Positions 34,204-43,220 of a stretch of 64,000 nucleotides of DNA are shown piece by piece. Location of the stretch: positions 4,688,501-4,752,500 of the forward strand of contig NZ_JAKWJU010000002.1 in assembly GCF_022524345.1 (NCBI RefSeq), given 5' to 3'. The notes below the pieces were generated by a model. The model made no database searches and had not been told where the DNA came from. It saw only the letters and a program-made list of their open reading frames with translations. The DNA is from Streptomyces marispadix (lineage in GTDB: Bacteria > Actinomycetota > Actinomycetes > Streptomycetales > Streptomycetaceae). Both the position numbers and the translations under genes were made by a program. Each line of letters starts with the position of its first letter. Within the stretch, counting starts at the first letter, position 1.

Positions 34204-36134
34204 ATGAACGAACGGATGGAATGCGCGCACCTGTCTGACGCGGAACTGCTCCGGCTCGTAAGAGGAGGCGGGGAGCCCTCGGCTGCCGCGCTCCGCGAGC
34301 TGGAGCGGCGCCACTTCCAGGCCGTGAGGATCTACGCGTCGGCCTGCGTCGACAGCTCCTCGGCGGCCGACGTGCTCGCCGCACGGGCGTGGAAGCTGGC
34401 GCTGAGGCCGCGGGACGGCGGTGCGTCGGGCGCTGTCCGTCCGAGGGCGCTCTCGGTGGTGCTGGGCACGGCCGTCGCCTGGTCGCGTACCGAGCAACGT
34501 GACGCTCTCACCCCGGAGTTGGTCGCCTGGATTCAGTCGAACGTTCCACCGCCCCAGGACGCCGGGACGGACGCCATGACCGGCATGGCCGAGCTGACCG
34601 GTGCGGCAGGCGCGGACGGCTCGGGCGGGTCCGGCGGCGCGGGCGCGTATCCGGCGGAGCCGGAGTTCCTGCCGCCCTCGGTGGCCTCACGCGCTTTCGA
34701 CGGCGTCGCCGACCACAGCCAGACCGTGCTGTGGCACCAGTCCGTCGAACACGACGAGCCCGAACGCATCGAGGCGTTGCTCGGCCACGACGCCGAGTCG
34801 GTACCCGCGATCGCGAGGCGTGCGCGCAGCGAGCTGTACAACATCTACGTCCAGCTGCACCAGGCCGGCCTGGCGGACGAGTGCCGCCCCTTCCACCGGA
34901 TGGTCCTCGCCTACGCCGAGGAGAACGCCATCGACATGGCGTCCGACCTCGCGCCGCACCTCGAAGGCTGCGCGACCTGCTCCCGCGCGGTCGCCGATCT
35001 CGGGCGGATGAGGGTCGACTTCGGTGCGTTCCTGGCGGAGGCCGTCATCCCATGGGGCGGCGCGGACTACGTGGCCCGCAGGGCGGAGGAGGACGCGCCC
35101 GTCGGGACCGCCCTCGAACTCCTCCCCGCCGGCGCGCACTTGGCGCACGCACCGGGCAGGGTCCGCCGCCGGCTCCTGGGCCGCTGGGACTCCCGGCGGC
35201 CCGGCGCGGGCCGCCGATGGGCCCGGGGACTGCGCGCCAACCGGCTCGTGCAGAGCGTCGCCCTGATCGGACTGGCCTCTCTCGCCGTGGCGTTCGCCGT
35301 GTCCGGCGATCTGCGTCCGGGCGCGCCGCAGAGCAACGAGTCCAAGCCCTCGCAGACCGCGCAGCCCGCGCCGCCGGAGAAGCCCGGCCCTCCGCGCCCT
35401 TCGCCGTCGAAGAGCGAGTCGTCCAAGCCGCCGTCGAGCCCCGGCTCCAAGCCGCCGCCCAGCAGCAAGAAGCCGCCGCCCGAGTCGAAGCCTCCCGTGG
35501 GTGGCGCCACCCTCGAATGGCTCTTCGACAGGGTCGAGGGCGGCGAGGTGATCGACACCTCCGGGAACGGCCGCAACGGGCTGCTCACCGGAAACCCCCT
35601 ACGACGATCGCCGGGGGAGCCGCGACGTTCTCCGGCGGCCAGGCCGTCGTCTCCGACGGGCCGGTGATCGACACCGAGGGCAGCTACACCGTCTCGGCAC
35701 GCGTCAGGCTGGACGACCTCGAGGACGACCAGGCCGTGGTCACCCAGGACGCCGACGAGTCCAGCGCGTTCCTGCTCCAGTACGACTCGGACGAGGAGCG
35801 CTGGGAGATGCGCATCCCGGACGAGGACGAGGAGGACGCCGAGGAGGCCGAAGCCGACGAGGCGGCGGCCGACTTCGGCCCCGACGAGGGCGAATGGGCG
35901 CATCTGACGGGCGTCTACGACGACGATGACGGCGAGATCCGCCTCTATGTCGACGGGCGTCTGGAGGACACCACCGATCACGGCAGCGGCTTCGCCTCCG
36001 AGGGCAGCCTCGCCGTGGGCCGCGGGCTCTCCTTCGGCGAGGGCTTCCGCGGGGTCGAGGGCACCGTCGACGATGTGCGGGTCTTCCCCAGGCCGCTGAC
36101 CACGAGCCAGGTCGCGGCGCTCGCCCGCGGCTGA
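34204..36134 (+). CDS. Sigma-like/ZAS/LamG fusion protein, frameshifted
   Basis: This is a paralogue of the 22.1-kb gene. In order it has sigma-like regions (LSDAELLRLVRGGG; RAFDGVADHSQTVLWHQSVE), the zinc anti-sigma motif HLEGCATC, a TM helix (VQSVALIGLASLAVAFAVSG), a Pro/Ser/Lys linker and a LamG-like domain. The start frame runs to GGATLEWLFDRVEGGEVIDT and GLLTGNP, then meets a C5 run at 35595-35599. The LamG homology continues in the -1 frame (TTIAGGAATFSGGQAVV) to a stop at 36134. Read with one slip the product is 643 aa, otherwise the first frame ends at 35667. Both halves keep coding character, so it is either a recent one-base loss, an assembly error, or a -1 frameshift. ATG at 34204 is only 2 nt from GGGGAG, so ATG at 34216 is an alternative. 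Confidence 0.75.
35592..35638 (+). promoter_or_regulatory. Possible -1 frameshift signal
   Basis: In the zero frame the heptamer A AAC CCC (35592-35598) has the X XXY YYZ form. Ten nt later 35609-35618 can pair with 35628-35637 (10 bp, two G-T wobbles, 9-nt loop). A -1 slip joins the two halves of the LamG domain exactly. A simple one-base deletion in the C run explains the same data. Confidence 0.35.
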
Positions 36135-36187
36135 CCGCCCCCTCTACGGGCCCCTGCGGGCGCCGCTTGCCCGCCGACTGCTCCTGT

Positions 36188-36211
36188 GCCACGGGCGGTC
36201 CCGCCCGTGGC
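36188..36211 (+). terminator. 10-bp hairpin after the sigma-fusion gene
   Basis: GCCACGGGCG and CGCCCGTGGC form a perfect 10-bp stem with a 4-nt loop, 54 nt after the stop at 36134. The remaining gap to 36427 carries the promoter of the next gene but no other clear feature. Confidence 0.6.
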
Positions 36212-36427
36212 GGGTTGCCGGCGGCCGGTCCCGGAGGATGCCGACGTGCCCCAACTTCCGTACGAGGGCTGATAGTTGCTTGAGGCGTCCATCTACTAGT
36301 CTGCGCCCGGCGCCGATCGCAGGGGTCCGTGCCGCGTGTCCCGAGGAACGCCGGCCATGACTGACCTCCGGCCCGTTCGCGCGCCGTACGGCAAGGGCCA
36401 GCACAACCGCGAACACGGAGGTGTCCG

Positions 36428-37369
36428 TTGAGCACGGACCAGCAGTGGGACATCGTCACCGGAGTAGGACTCACGGCCCTGGCGGTGGCCGCCGGCAGAG
36501 CGGCCGAGTCCGCGCGCCCTGACGCGCTGATACGCGATCCCTACGCCTCACGGCTCGTCGCCGCGGCACAGGCGCCGGTGCCCTTCCCCTTCGCCGACGG
36601 TGCCGAGCGTGGCAAGGGCGCGGGCGGCGAGGGCGCCGACTCCTCCGAGGGCGCCGAGGGCTCGGGCGCCGCCGTGGAGGAGCGTGACCGGGAGCTGTGG
36701 ACGGCCACCTCCATGTATGTGGGCCTGCGCTCACGGGTCTTCGACGACTACTTCCTCAGCGCCTCCGAGGACGGCGTCCGCCAGGTCGTGATCCTCGCCT
36801 CCGGCCTCGACACCCGCCCGTACAGGCTGAGTTGGCCCTCGGGCACCGTCTGCTTCGAGCTGGACCAGCCCGCCGTGCTCGACTTCAAGTCGACGGTTCT
36901 CAAGTCGGAGGAGGCCGCCCCCTGTTGCGACCACCGGCTCGTACCGGTCGATCTGCGCGACGACTGGGGAGCGGCGCTGGAGTCGGCGGGCTTCGACCCG
37001 TCCCGCCCGACTGCGTGGCTCGCCGAGGGGCTGCTGCCGTATCTGCCGCCGGAGGCGGAGACACGGCTCTTCGAGGAGGTGAGCCGCCTCTCGGCCGAGG
37101 GCAGCCGGTTCGCCGTGGAGCGCATCGACGACATGGCGGAACTGCTCGACGACCCCGTCCTGCTGGAGCGTTCGGAGAGCTACGGAATGGACTTCAGGTC
37201 CCTCTTCCCCGAAGGGGACCGGGTGCCCGTGGAGAACCGGCTGACCGCTCTGGGCTGGGAGTTGGAGCACCGCTCGGTGCCGGAGTCGGCGGCTGCGCTC
37301 GGCCGTCCCGAGCCCGGCCTGCCGATGCTCACCGAGCATGTGACGCACACGTTCGGGCGCCTCGGCTGA
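36428..37369 (+). CDS. SAM-dependent methyltransferase, LCMT-like family
   Basis: The 313-aa protein belongs to the large actinomycete family of leucine carboxyl methyltransferase-like enzymes (TIGR00027 type). Signatures are SARPDALIRDPYASRLVAAA near the N-terminus, VVILASGLDTRPYRLSWPSG (SAM-binding, the T-RPYR block), FELDQPAVLDFKS, and WLAEGLLPYLPPEAETRLFE. A Gly/Glu/Ala low-complexity insert sits at residues 58-80. Members methylate carboxyl or hydroxyl groups in secondary metabolites or remain uncharacterised. No substrate is proposed. TTG at 36428 is the start, with GGAGG 6 nt upstream. It converges on the GNAT gene. Confidence 0.88.
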   Translation: MSTDQQWDIVTGVGLTALAVAAGRAAESARPDALIRDPYASRLVAAAQAPVPFPFADGAERGKGAGGEGADSSEGAEGSGAAVEERDRELWTATSMYVGLRSRVFDDYFLSASEDGVRQVVILASGLDTRPYRLSWPSGTVCFELDQPAVLDFKSTVLKSEEAAPCCDHRLVPVDLRDDWGAALESAGFDPSRPTAWLAEGLLPYLPPEAETRLFEEVSRLSAEGSRFAVERIDDMAELLDDPVLLERSESYGMDFRSLFPEGDRVPVENRLTALGWELEHRSVPESAAALGRPEPGLPMLTEHVTHTFGRLG

Positions 37370-37490
37370 CAGCGGTACGGCGCCCGCCCGCGGCGTCCTG
37401 AGAACGTTCCGGGGCGGGGCGCCGGGAGATCCGGGAGATCCGGCGCGGGCGCCGGGAGATACAGCGGCCCGTAACTCATGGCCCGGCGCC

Positions 37491-38192
37491 TCAGGGCCGG
37501 TATCCGCCGCCCGCCGGAGGAAGCCCCAGGCGGGGCCGGGCCGCCTGCGGGGACCCCGCGGCGGGCCAGACCGTGACGGGTGCCGAGGGCGCCGCCGTCA
37601 CCGCGAGCGGAGGACTGCCGCCGGCGGGGGTGGCGCGGTTGGGGGAGAGCAGTCCGTAGAGGACGGTGTCGCGCCAGGTGCCGTCCGGACGTCTCTGGTG
37701 GCGCCGCAGCACGCCTTCACGCACCGCCCCGAGCTGGTTCATGATCTCGTGGCTCGCGCGGTCGAGGTCGTCGAGCTGCCACTGGACCCGTGAGAATCCC
37801 AGGTCGTTGAAGGCGTGCTGCACCAGCAGCAGATGCATCTCGACGGTGGCGTACGTGCCGGACAGCGAGTTGCCCAGCCAGTGCCAGCCGATGTCCACGC
37901 GCTGGTCGATGACGCCGATGTTGAGGTAGGCGATCCAGCCCACGGGCCGCCGGGTGCCGGGGTGCAGCACGGCGAAGACGAAGGCGCCGCCAGCCGCCTG
38001 CTGGGCGAGACGCTGCTCGACTATCAGCCGCATCTCCGCCGGTGAGCGCGGAGCGTGCACGGGCAGCCAGCCCCACTCCGTCTCCAGGCCGCCCTGAGAC
38101 GCGAAGAGGTCCGGGACGTGATCGATCCTGAGGGGCTCCAGCACGACGTACCGGCCTGTCAAGGCCACGGGAGCGGGGGGCCGCGCGGTCAT
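37491..38192 (-). CDS. GNAT N-acetyltransferase
   Basis: The 233-aa protein has the RimJ/RimL-like GNAT fold: VALTGRYVVLEPLRIDHVPDL at the start, VGWIAYLNIGVIDQRVDIGW in the core, then THE acetyl-CoA region NSLSGTYATVEMHLLLVQHA and FSRVQWQLDDLDRASHEIMN. Such enzymes acetylate protein N-termini, antibiotics or small amines. The last 45 residues are a Pro/Ala/Gly-rich tail. No Shine-Dalgarno precedes ATG at 38190-38192 or an upstream in-frame ATG at 38222, so the mRNA may be leaderless. It is convergent with the methyltransferase gene. Confidence 0.88.
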   Translation of the reverse strand: MTARPPAPVALTGRYVVLEPLRIDHVPDLFASQGGLETEWGWLPVHAPRSPAEMRLIVEQRLAQQAAGGAFVFAVLHPGTRRPVGWIAYLNIGVIDQRVDIGWHWLGNSLSGTYATVEMHLLLVQHAFNDLGFSRVQWQLDDLDRASHEIMNQLGAVREGVLRRHQRRPDGTWRDTVLYGLLSPNRATPAGGSPPLAVTAAPSAPVTVWPAAGSPQAARPRLGLPPAGGGYRP

Positions 38193-38366
38193 GGGCGCAC
38201 GGTAGCGGGAGCGCACCGGCATGTGTGAGAGATGTGCAGCAAATAAACAGGCCACTTTCACAGAGCGGGCGGCAGGCGGGCACCGGGCCCGGTGCCGCTC
38301 CACCGAGGGCCGAGCGGCAGGGGAGCGCACGCCCCCTCCGCCCGTGCCCGCAGCCCTCGCCGCGCC

Positions 38367-39785
38367 TCACCCGGCGGCCGACTCCAGCTCCCGCCAGAAG
38401 CGCGTCCACGGCTCCCTCGGGAAGCGGTCCTCCACGATCTCCCTGTTGGCCGCCAGCCCGGCCCGCAGCGTGTCGTCATCCCTGCGGAAGCCCGCCAGCA
38501 TCCATACGAACTCCACGGCGCCGTTACGGACCGAGCCGGGCGAGGTGCCCATCCGCACACGGCAGAACCCCGTTCCGTACACCGGCTCGAAGACGTCGTA
38601 CTCCGTGGTGAGGCACGGCAGCCCCGCCATCGCCGCGAGCCCGGGACCCAGCCCCACGGTCTCCACGTCGGCGACCCCGGGGGTGAAGACGACGCCGCCG
38701 TGCGAGGCGGAGGCCACTCGCAGCAGATCCACCTCGTCCAGACGCCAGTGCCCGTCGTCGTCGCGGTAGCTGGTCAGCGGTACGCCGTCGAGGAAGCGGA
38801 CGTCGTCCTCGACGCCCAGGCTCGCGGCGAGCGCGGTCACCTCGCGTGCGTAGTCCGGGTCCTCGTCGAGGCCGCCGAACACCAGCAGATACGGCACCGG
38901 GTCGCCGGCCGTCAGCGCCGCGTCCTTCATCTCCGCGAGCAGCCGCACCGCCACGTCCACGCCCTTGATGCGGAAGACGCGCACCGGGTCGAGCAGCACG
39001 GGCCGCCCCGGCTCCAGGCCCTGCTGTGCCGCGAACTCCCGGTGCGCCGCCTCCGGCCGGCGACGGGGAACGGCGGGCAGCAGATTGGAGACGATCTCGG
39101 GGACCGCGTCGGTCGGATAGGAGGCTGCTTCCTTGGCGAGTCCGTCCGAGATGACGATCCACCGCGTATGGGCGTCGGCGCGGGGGAGCGGCGTCAGGTC
39201 GTTCGGGCGTTCCGGATAGATGCGGGCGCCGGTCTCCTCGTCGTGAATGGCGCAGCTTCCGAAGAGGTCGTGATCCCAGAAGACCATCCCGCCGCGGCGT
39301 CCGCCCGCGAAGTGGTCCCGTACCGCCGCGTGCAGCCCGGCGGTGGCGGGCACCGCGTCGGAGAGGGTCATGTTGAGCCCGAATATCCAGTCCGGCTTGT
39401 ACTCGGCCAGCCACTCGGCGAAGTACGCGCGGTAGGCGTCGGACAACCGGGCGATGCGGGACGCCAGTTCGCGCCGCGCCGTGACGTCGAGCGAGCCGTA
39501 GGCCGCGACGTCGTCCCTGATGGACAGCAGCTCGTCCGCCCGTTCCGCGTCGGTCATCCCGTCCCGTACGCGTCGCCGCGTGACCTCCATCCATCCGGAT
39601 CCGGCGGGCCGGGAGCCGCCCGCCGGGAAGTACTCGGCCTTGTCCGGACGCCATGCGTAGCCCAGGTCGGTGGCCACGGGCAGGTCGACGCAGCCGAGGT
39701 CGCGGCCGACCTGAAGCACGTTGCGGAACACGGTCAGCAGTCCGGACGTGGGGAGTCCGTCACCGGATACGAGTGCGATGCGCAC
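38367..39785 (-). CDS. Glycosyltransferase, GT-B (GT4-like)
   Basis: The 472-aa protein starts RIALVSGDGLPTSGLLTVFR, the N-terminal Rossmann motif of GT-B enzymes. The C-terminal half has the donor-site order VLLDPVRVFRIKGVDVAVRLL, YLLVFGGLDEDPDYAREV, and GVVFTPGVADVETVGLGPGL, where the E-rich loop normally holds the nucleotide-sugar. It transfers an unknown sugar. GTG at 39783-39785 follows GAGGAGG, giving a confident start. It lies 404 bp downstream of, and on the same strand as, an arginine-hydroxylase-like gene, so both may belong to one pathway. Confidence 0.88.
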   Translation of the reverse strand: MRIALVSGDGLPTSGLLTVFRNVLQVGRDLGCVDLPVATDLGYAWRPDKAEYFPAGGSRPAGSGWMEVTRRRVRDGMTDAERADELLSIRDDVAAYGSLDVTARRELASRIARLSDAYRAYFAEWLAEYKPDWIFGLNMTLSDAVPATAGLHAAVRDHFAGGRRGGMVFWDHDLFGSCAIHDEETGARIYPERPNDLTPLPRADAHTRWIVISDGLAKEAASYPTDAVPEIVSNLLPAVPRRRPEAAHREFAAQQGLEPGRPVLLDPVRVFRIKGVDVAVRLLAEMKDAALTAGDPVPYLLVFGGLDEDPDYAREVTALAASLGVEDDVRFLDGVPLTSYRDDDGHWRLDEVDLLRVASASHGGVVFTPGVADVETVGLGPGLAAMAGLPCLTTEYDVFEPVYGTGFCRVRMGTSPGSVRNGAVEFVWMLAGFRRDDDTLRAGLAANREIVEDRFPREPWTRFWRELESAAG

Positions 39786-40189
39786 GCTGGTCCTCCTCGG
39801 GGTATTTCTGAACGCCCGCGAACGGGCGGGTACTTCGCGGTGCTTCGCCGTACGCCGGGACTGGCCGGTGGCCGGTACGGCGATCCGTACGGGTCCGCCG
39901 GGGGTCGGTCCGGTGCTCCGTACGGGGTCGGTCGGACGGTCGTCGGGGATGGTCGATGGGGCCCGCGCGGGACGGCAGGCAGTGCGGCGGGCATGGGCGG
40001 GGCGGTCGGAGCTCAGCGGGACCGGCGGGACGGACGGGATGGACACGGGACGTGGGGCGAGGCCAGGAGGGTTCGACAGCCGGGACGCGGCGGCCTGTCG
40101 GGGCGCCCGGTCGCCTCGGCCCGGCACCCGTGAGCCCCGCCCAGCGGTGCCCGCAGGCCGCAAGGGGTCAGGCGCGCGGCTGCAAGGGG
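39786..40189. other. Intergenic, low-complexity GC sequence
   Basis: Short GGTCGGTCCGG/CCGTACGGG-like repeats fill 39840-39950. No gene is supported. The promoter of the glycosyltransferase gene should lie here. Confidence 0.5.
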
Positions 40190-41209
40190 TCAGCCGCGAA
40201 GCACCCGCGAGCCCGAACTCTCCCGTCGCCCCGCCGACTTCCGCAGATCCCTCGTCACGGTCACCTTTCTCAGCCATCTGTCGGTGCCGTCCAGCCGTGC
40301 GCGGAACGGCCTCCGTCCGTGAACACAGCGCTGGTTGTCGACGACGAGCACGTCCCCCGGTTCGAGCACGACGTCCACCAGGGAGGACTCGAGCTGTTCA
40401 CACAGCCGCTCCAGGGCGGCCCGCGCCTGGCGGTCCCCCGGCAGCGGCTCCATATACGGAGGGTCGATCCGTACGCCCGGGTCCGCCCGGTCCCCGAAGA
40501 GCACCGGGACCGGACGCTCGTACGAGGCGATCTCCGCGGGCGTCATGTGCCTGCGGTGTTCGGTGTCCGGCCTGATGACGAACCGCGGCTCGAAGAGCAC
40601 ATCACGGTCCTCGTCGCTCAGCGCGGGCGCACGGGAGGCGCCCACGGTCGTCGCCACGCGGTCGTGGTTGCGCAGCGCGAGCAGCAGGACGTAGTCGCAG
40701 CGGAACTCGTGGAAGGCGTCCTCGGTGTGGAAGTCCAGCAGCGATCTGCTGCCGTGCCCCGTCTGGTCGTCTTCGCTGCCCTCGACCGGATGGATGTCGT
40801 TGTAGAGGCGACCGTCCTGGAGGGTCGACCAGCAGAAGGGGGCGCCGAGCAGCGAGCCCAGCAGCCCCAGCCAGAAGTCCTGAGCGGCGGTACGGTCCGG
40901 CGCCCGGTCCCTCCAGTGCGAGGGCGTCGGGCCGATCGCGGCGTCGTCCACAGGGAAGCCCCGTACGAGCGCCGCGGGAGGTGCGCCGTCGTAGCGCAAC
41001 TCCCTTACGCCGGAGGTGAGATGGTCCGGAAGCGACAGTGACCCGTATAACGCCGACCGCAGGAAGTCCTCGCTGTCGGGCGTCTTGTGACGGGATCTCA
41101 GGTCCTCGACGAGTTCCTGCGCGGAGGCGGCTTGCGCCTCGTCCAGGTCCATGGTCGCCAATGCGTCTCGCACCAAGGCATTCCTAGCGTGGGGGGCTTG
41201 CTCGAACAT
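40190..41209 (-). CDS. Fe(II)/2-oxoglutarate oxygenase, VioC/arginine hydroxylase-like
   Basis: The 339-aa protein matches the clavaminate synthase-like group that includes VioC, OrfP, MppO and GntD, which hydroxylate arginine or enduracididine at C-beta or C-gamma. The iron ligands are H161 and E163 in LLDFHTEDAFHEFRCDY and H297 in VVDNQRCVHGRRPF. R312/R314 in DRWLRKV should bind 2-oxoglutarate. The spacing and flanking residues are close to VioC, so a free guanidino amino acid is the best substrate guess. Codon 54 is TTA (41048-41050), implying bldA-dependent translation. The ATG at 41207-41209 has no clear Shine-Dalgarno. It may supply a hydroxylated arginine to the nearby cluster. Confidence 0.9.
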   Translation of the reverse strand: MFEQAPHARNALVRDALATMDLDEAQAASAQELVEDLRSRHKTPDSEDFLRSALYGSLSLPDHLTSGVRELRYDGAPPAALVRGFPVDDAAIGPTPSHWRDRAPDRTAAQDFWLGLLGSLLGAPFCWSTLQDGRLYNDIHPVEGSEDDQTGHGSRSLLDFHTEDAFHEFRCDYVLLLALRNHDRVATTVGASRAPALSDEDRDVLFEPRFVIRPDTEHRRHMTPAEIASYERPVPVLFGDRADPGVRIDPPYMEPLPGDRQARAALERLCEQLESSLVDVVLEPGDVLVVDNQRCVHGRRPFRARLDGTDRWLRKVTVTRDLRKSAGRRESSGSRVLRG

Positions 41210-41468
41210 CAGGCGGAGTCGGGAACACCGACCCGAGGACTACCCCCGGTAAGGCGCCGCCATACCCCGTGCCGAAGGACGGAACGCGGCCCCCCCCGCG
41301 GAGCGTGAACCTCGGCCGGGACGCCCCGGCCGCTTCCGTCCGGCTGCCACGGGCCCGCTGACGGCGGATCACAGAGAACTCACAAGGTCCGCCTCCAGCA
41401 TGCGCTGCACCCGGCGAACTCGCCGGGCCTGATTCGTGACCTGAATCGTGGAGCTGAGAGGAGGACCT

Positions 41469-43058
41469 ATGCCCATCGGCAAGCGTCTTCACCGCGAGCG
41501 GCCGTGGCGCGAGCGTCTTCGCCGTACGGCCGTGGCGGGAGTGTGTCTCGCCCTCAACGCGGCGCTGCTGACGTCGTGTTCGGCAGCGCTGGGCACCGAC
41601 GCCCGGAAGAGCGGCAGTGCGCAGGAAGCCGGGAGCGCCGAGGCGGCCTCGTCGTCCGGGGGCGGCTCGGAGGGCGGCAGGCCCAACATCGTGTACGTGC
41701 AGACGGACGACCTGTCCTGGAACCTCGTGCGCTACATGCCGCATGTGAAGCAGATGCAGAAGAAGGGCGTGACGTTCTCGAACTACTTCGTCACCGACTC
41801 GCTGTGCTGCCCCTCCAGGGCGACGATGCTCACGGGCCGGTACCCGCACAACACCGGCGTGTTCACCAACAACGGCAGCGACGGCGGATACGGCGCCTTC
41901 GTCAAGAAGGGCAACGAGAAGAAGTGCTTCGCGCCGGCCCTCCAGAAGGCCGGCTACCGCACGGGCTTCATGGGCAAGTACCTCAACGGCTACCAGCCCG
42001 GCGACGACGACGGCACGTCCAAGCCCCACGTACCGCCCGGCTGGGACGAATGGGACGTCGCCGGAAACGGCTATCCGGAGTTCGGCTACGACCTCAACGA
42101 GAACGGGAAGGTCAAGCACTACGGGCACCAGCCGCAGGACTATCTGACGGACGTGCTGTCGAGGAAGGCGTCCTCGTTCGTCGACTCCTCCTCGGACGCG
42201 AAGAAGCCGTTCATGCTGGAGATCACACCCTTCACTCCGCACTCGCCGTCGACCCCGGCACCGAGGGACCGTGACGAGTACCGCGGCCTGAAGGCTCCCC
42301 GCACCGAGGCGTACGACAAGCTCGCGAAGCCCGCCCCGGAGTGGCAGAAGGACCTCAAGCCGCTGACCGGCAAGGAGAAGAAGGAGATCGACCGCAAGTT
42401 CGCCAAGCGGGTGCGTTCCGTGCAGGCGGTCGACAAGATGATCGGTGATCTTCAGGACAAGGTCGAAGCGAAGGGCCTCGCCGACGAGACCTACTTCGTA
42501 TTCGGCTCCGACAACGGCTTCCACATGGGCGAGCACCGGCTGCGCTCCGGCAAGCAGACGGCCTACGACACGGACATCAATGTGCCGCTGATGGTCACGG
42601 GACCGGGGGTGCCCTCCGGCGAGCGGGTCTCGGAGCTGACGGAGAACACCGACCTCAGCCCCACGTTCCTCGACCTGGCGGGGGTGGAGCCGCCGTCCTC
42701 CGTCGACGGCAGCAGCCTCACGGGACTGCTGCGCGGAAAGCCCGGCGAGGACTGGCGTGAGTCCGTACTCGTGGAGCACCACCGTGCGAAGTCCAAGAAG
42801 GGCGACCCGGACGCGGCCCCCAGGAACCACGGCGATCCGCCGACTTACGAGGCCCTGCGTACCGCGGACTCGCTGTACGTCGAATACGCGGGCGGCGAGC
42901 GGGAGTTCTACTCGATGGACTCCGACCCCGAGCAGTTGAGGAACCGGATCGGGCAGCTTCCGGACGACCGGCGCGACGAACTGCACGACACCCTCGCCGA
43001 CTTGAAGAAGTGCGAGGGGTCGAAGAGCTGCCGGGAGGCGTCCCGCATCGACGAGTAG
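41469..43058 (+). CDS. Sulfatase lipoprotein
   Basis: The 529-aa protein is a membrane lipoprotein (signal core VAGVCLALNAALLTSC, lipobox Cys37). The catalytic domain follows: RPNIVYVQTDD with metal ligands D80/D81, and the sulfatase signature SLCCPSRATMLTGRYPHNTG, in which C113 is converted to formylglycine by a maturation enzyme encoded elsewhere. YFVFGSDNGFHMGEH supplies the later metal ligands. It resembles N-acetylglucosamine-6-sulfatase/arylsulfatase-type enzymes and should release sulfate from sugars or aryl esters at the cell surface. ATG at 41469 follows AGAGGAGGACC. It is probably monocistronic, with tandem hairpins downstream. Confidence 0.93.
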   Translation: MPIGKRLHRERPWRERLRRTAVAGVCLALNAALLTSCSAALGTDARKSGSAQEAGSAEAASSSGGGSEGGRPNIVYVQTDDLSWNLVRYMPHVKQMQKKGVTFSNYFVTDSLCCPSRATMLTGRYPHNTGVFTNNGSDGGYGAFVKKGNEKKCFAPALQKAGYRTGFMGKYLNGYQPGDDDGTSKPHVPPGWDEWDVAGNGYPEFGYDLNENGKVKHYGHQPQDYLTDVLSRKASSFVDSSSDAKKPFMLEITPFTPHSPSTPAPRDRDEYRGLKAPRTEAYDKLAKPAPEWQKDLKPLTGKEKKEIDRKFAKRVRSVQAVDKMIGDLQDKVEAKGLADETYFVFGSDNGFHMGEHRLRSGKQTAYDTDINVPLMVTGPGVPSGERVSELTENTDLSPTFLDLAGVEPPSSVDGSSLTGLLRGKPGEDWRESVLVEHHRAKSKKGDPDAAPRNHGDPPTYEALRTADSLYVEYAGGEREFYSMDSDPEQLRNRIGQLPDDRRDELHDTLADLKKCEGSKSCREASRIDE

Positions 43059-43086
43059 CCGCCCGGCCCCGCCGACCGCGCGACGC

Positions 43087-43157
43087 CGGTCCCGTCCGGT
43101 CGGGACCGCGAACCTCGGGCCCCGTGCTGCCACGTGGGGAGGCAGACGGGGCCGAGG
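43087..43157. terminator. Two tandem hairpins between convergent genes
   Basis: CGGTCCC/GGGACCG (43087-43108) is followed by a larger stem in which 43113-43125 pairs with 43146-43157 (one bulge) and CTGCC/GGCAG extends it inside. They lie between the sulfatase and SDR stops and can act in both directions. Confidence 0.65.
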
Positions 43158-43220
43158 GCCGTCCATGACCCTGCGTCAGGACCGGGGCCGAGAACCGCCG
43201 TGTCCTCGCCGGGGCGACTC

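Noticed and set aside
35592..35668. Treating the second sigma-fusion gene as a plain pseudogene
   Set aside because: Both parts keep clear coding character and domain integrity, and one base explains everything, so it is reported as one frameshifted gene with alternatives stated.
36275..36303. TTGCTT / TAGTCT as promoter of the methyltransferase gene
   Set aside because: The spacer is only 15 nt and the -35 is poor, so it was not listed as a feature.
41210..41468. Possible coding or operator sequence between the oxygenase and sulfatase genes
   Set aside because: No frame with a start and ribosome site and no clear inverted repeat was found. It is taken as a divergent promoter region only.
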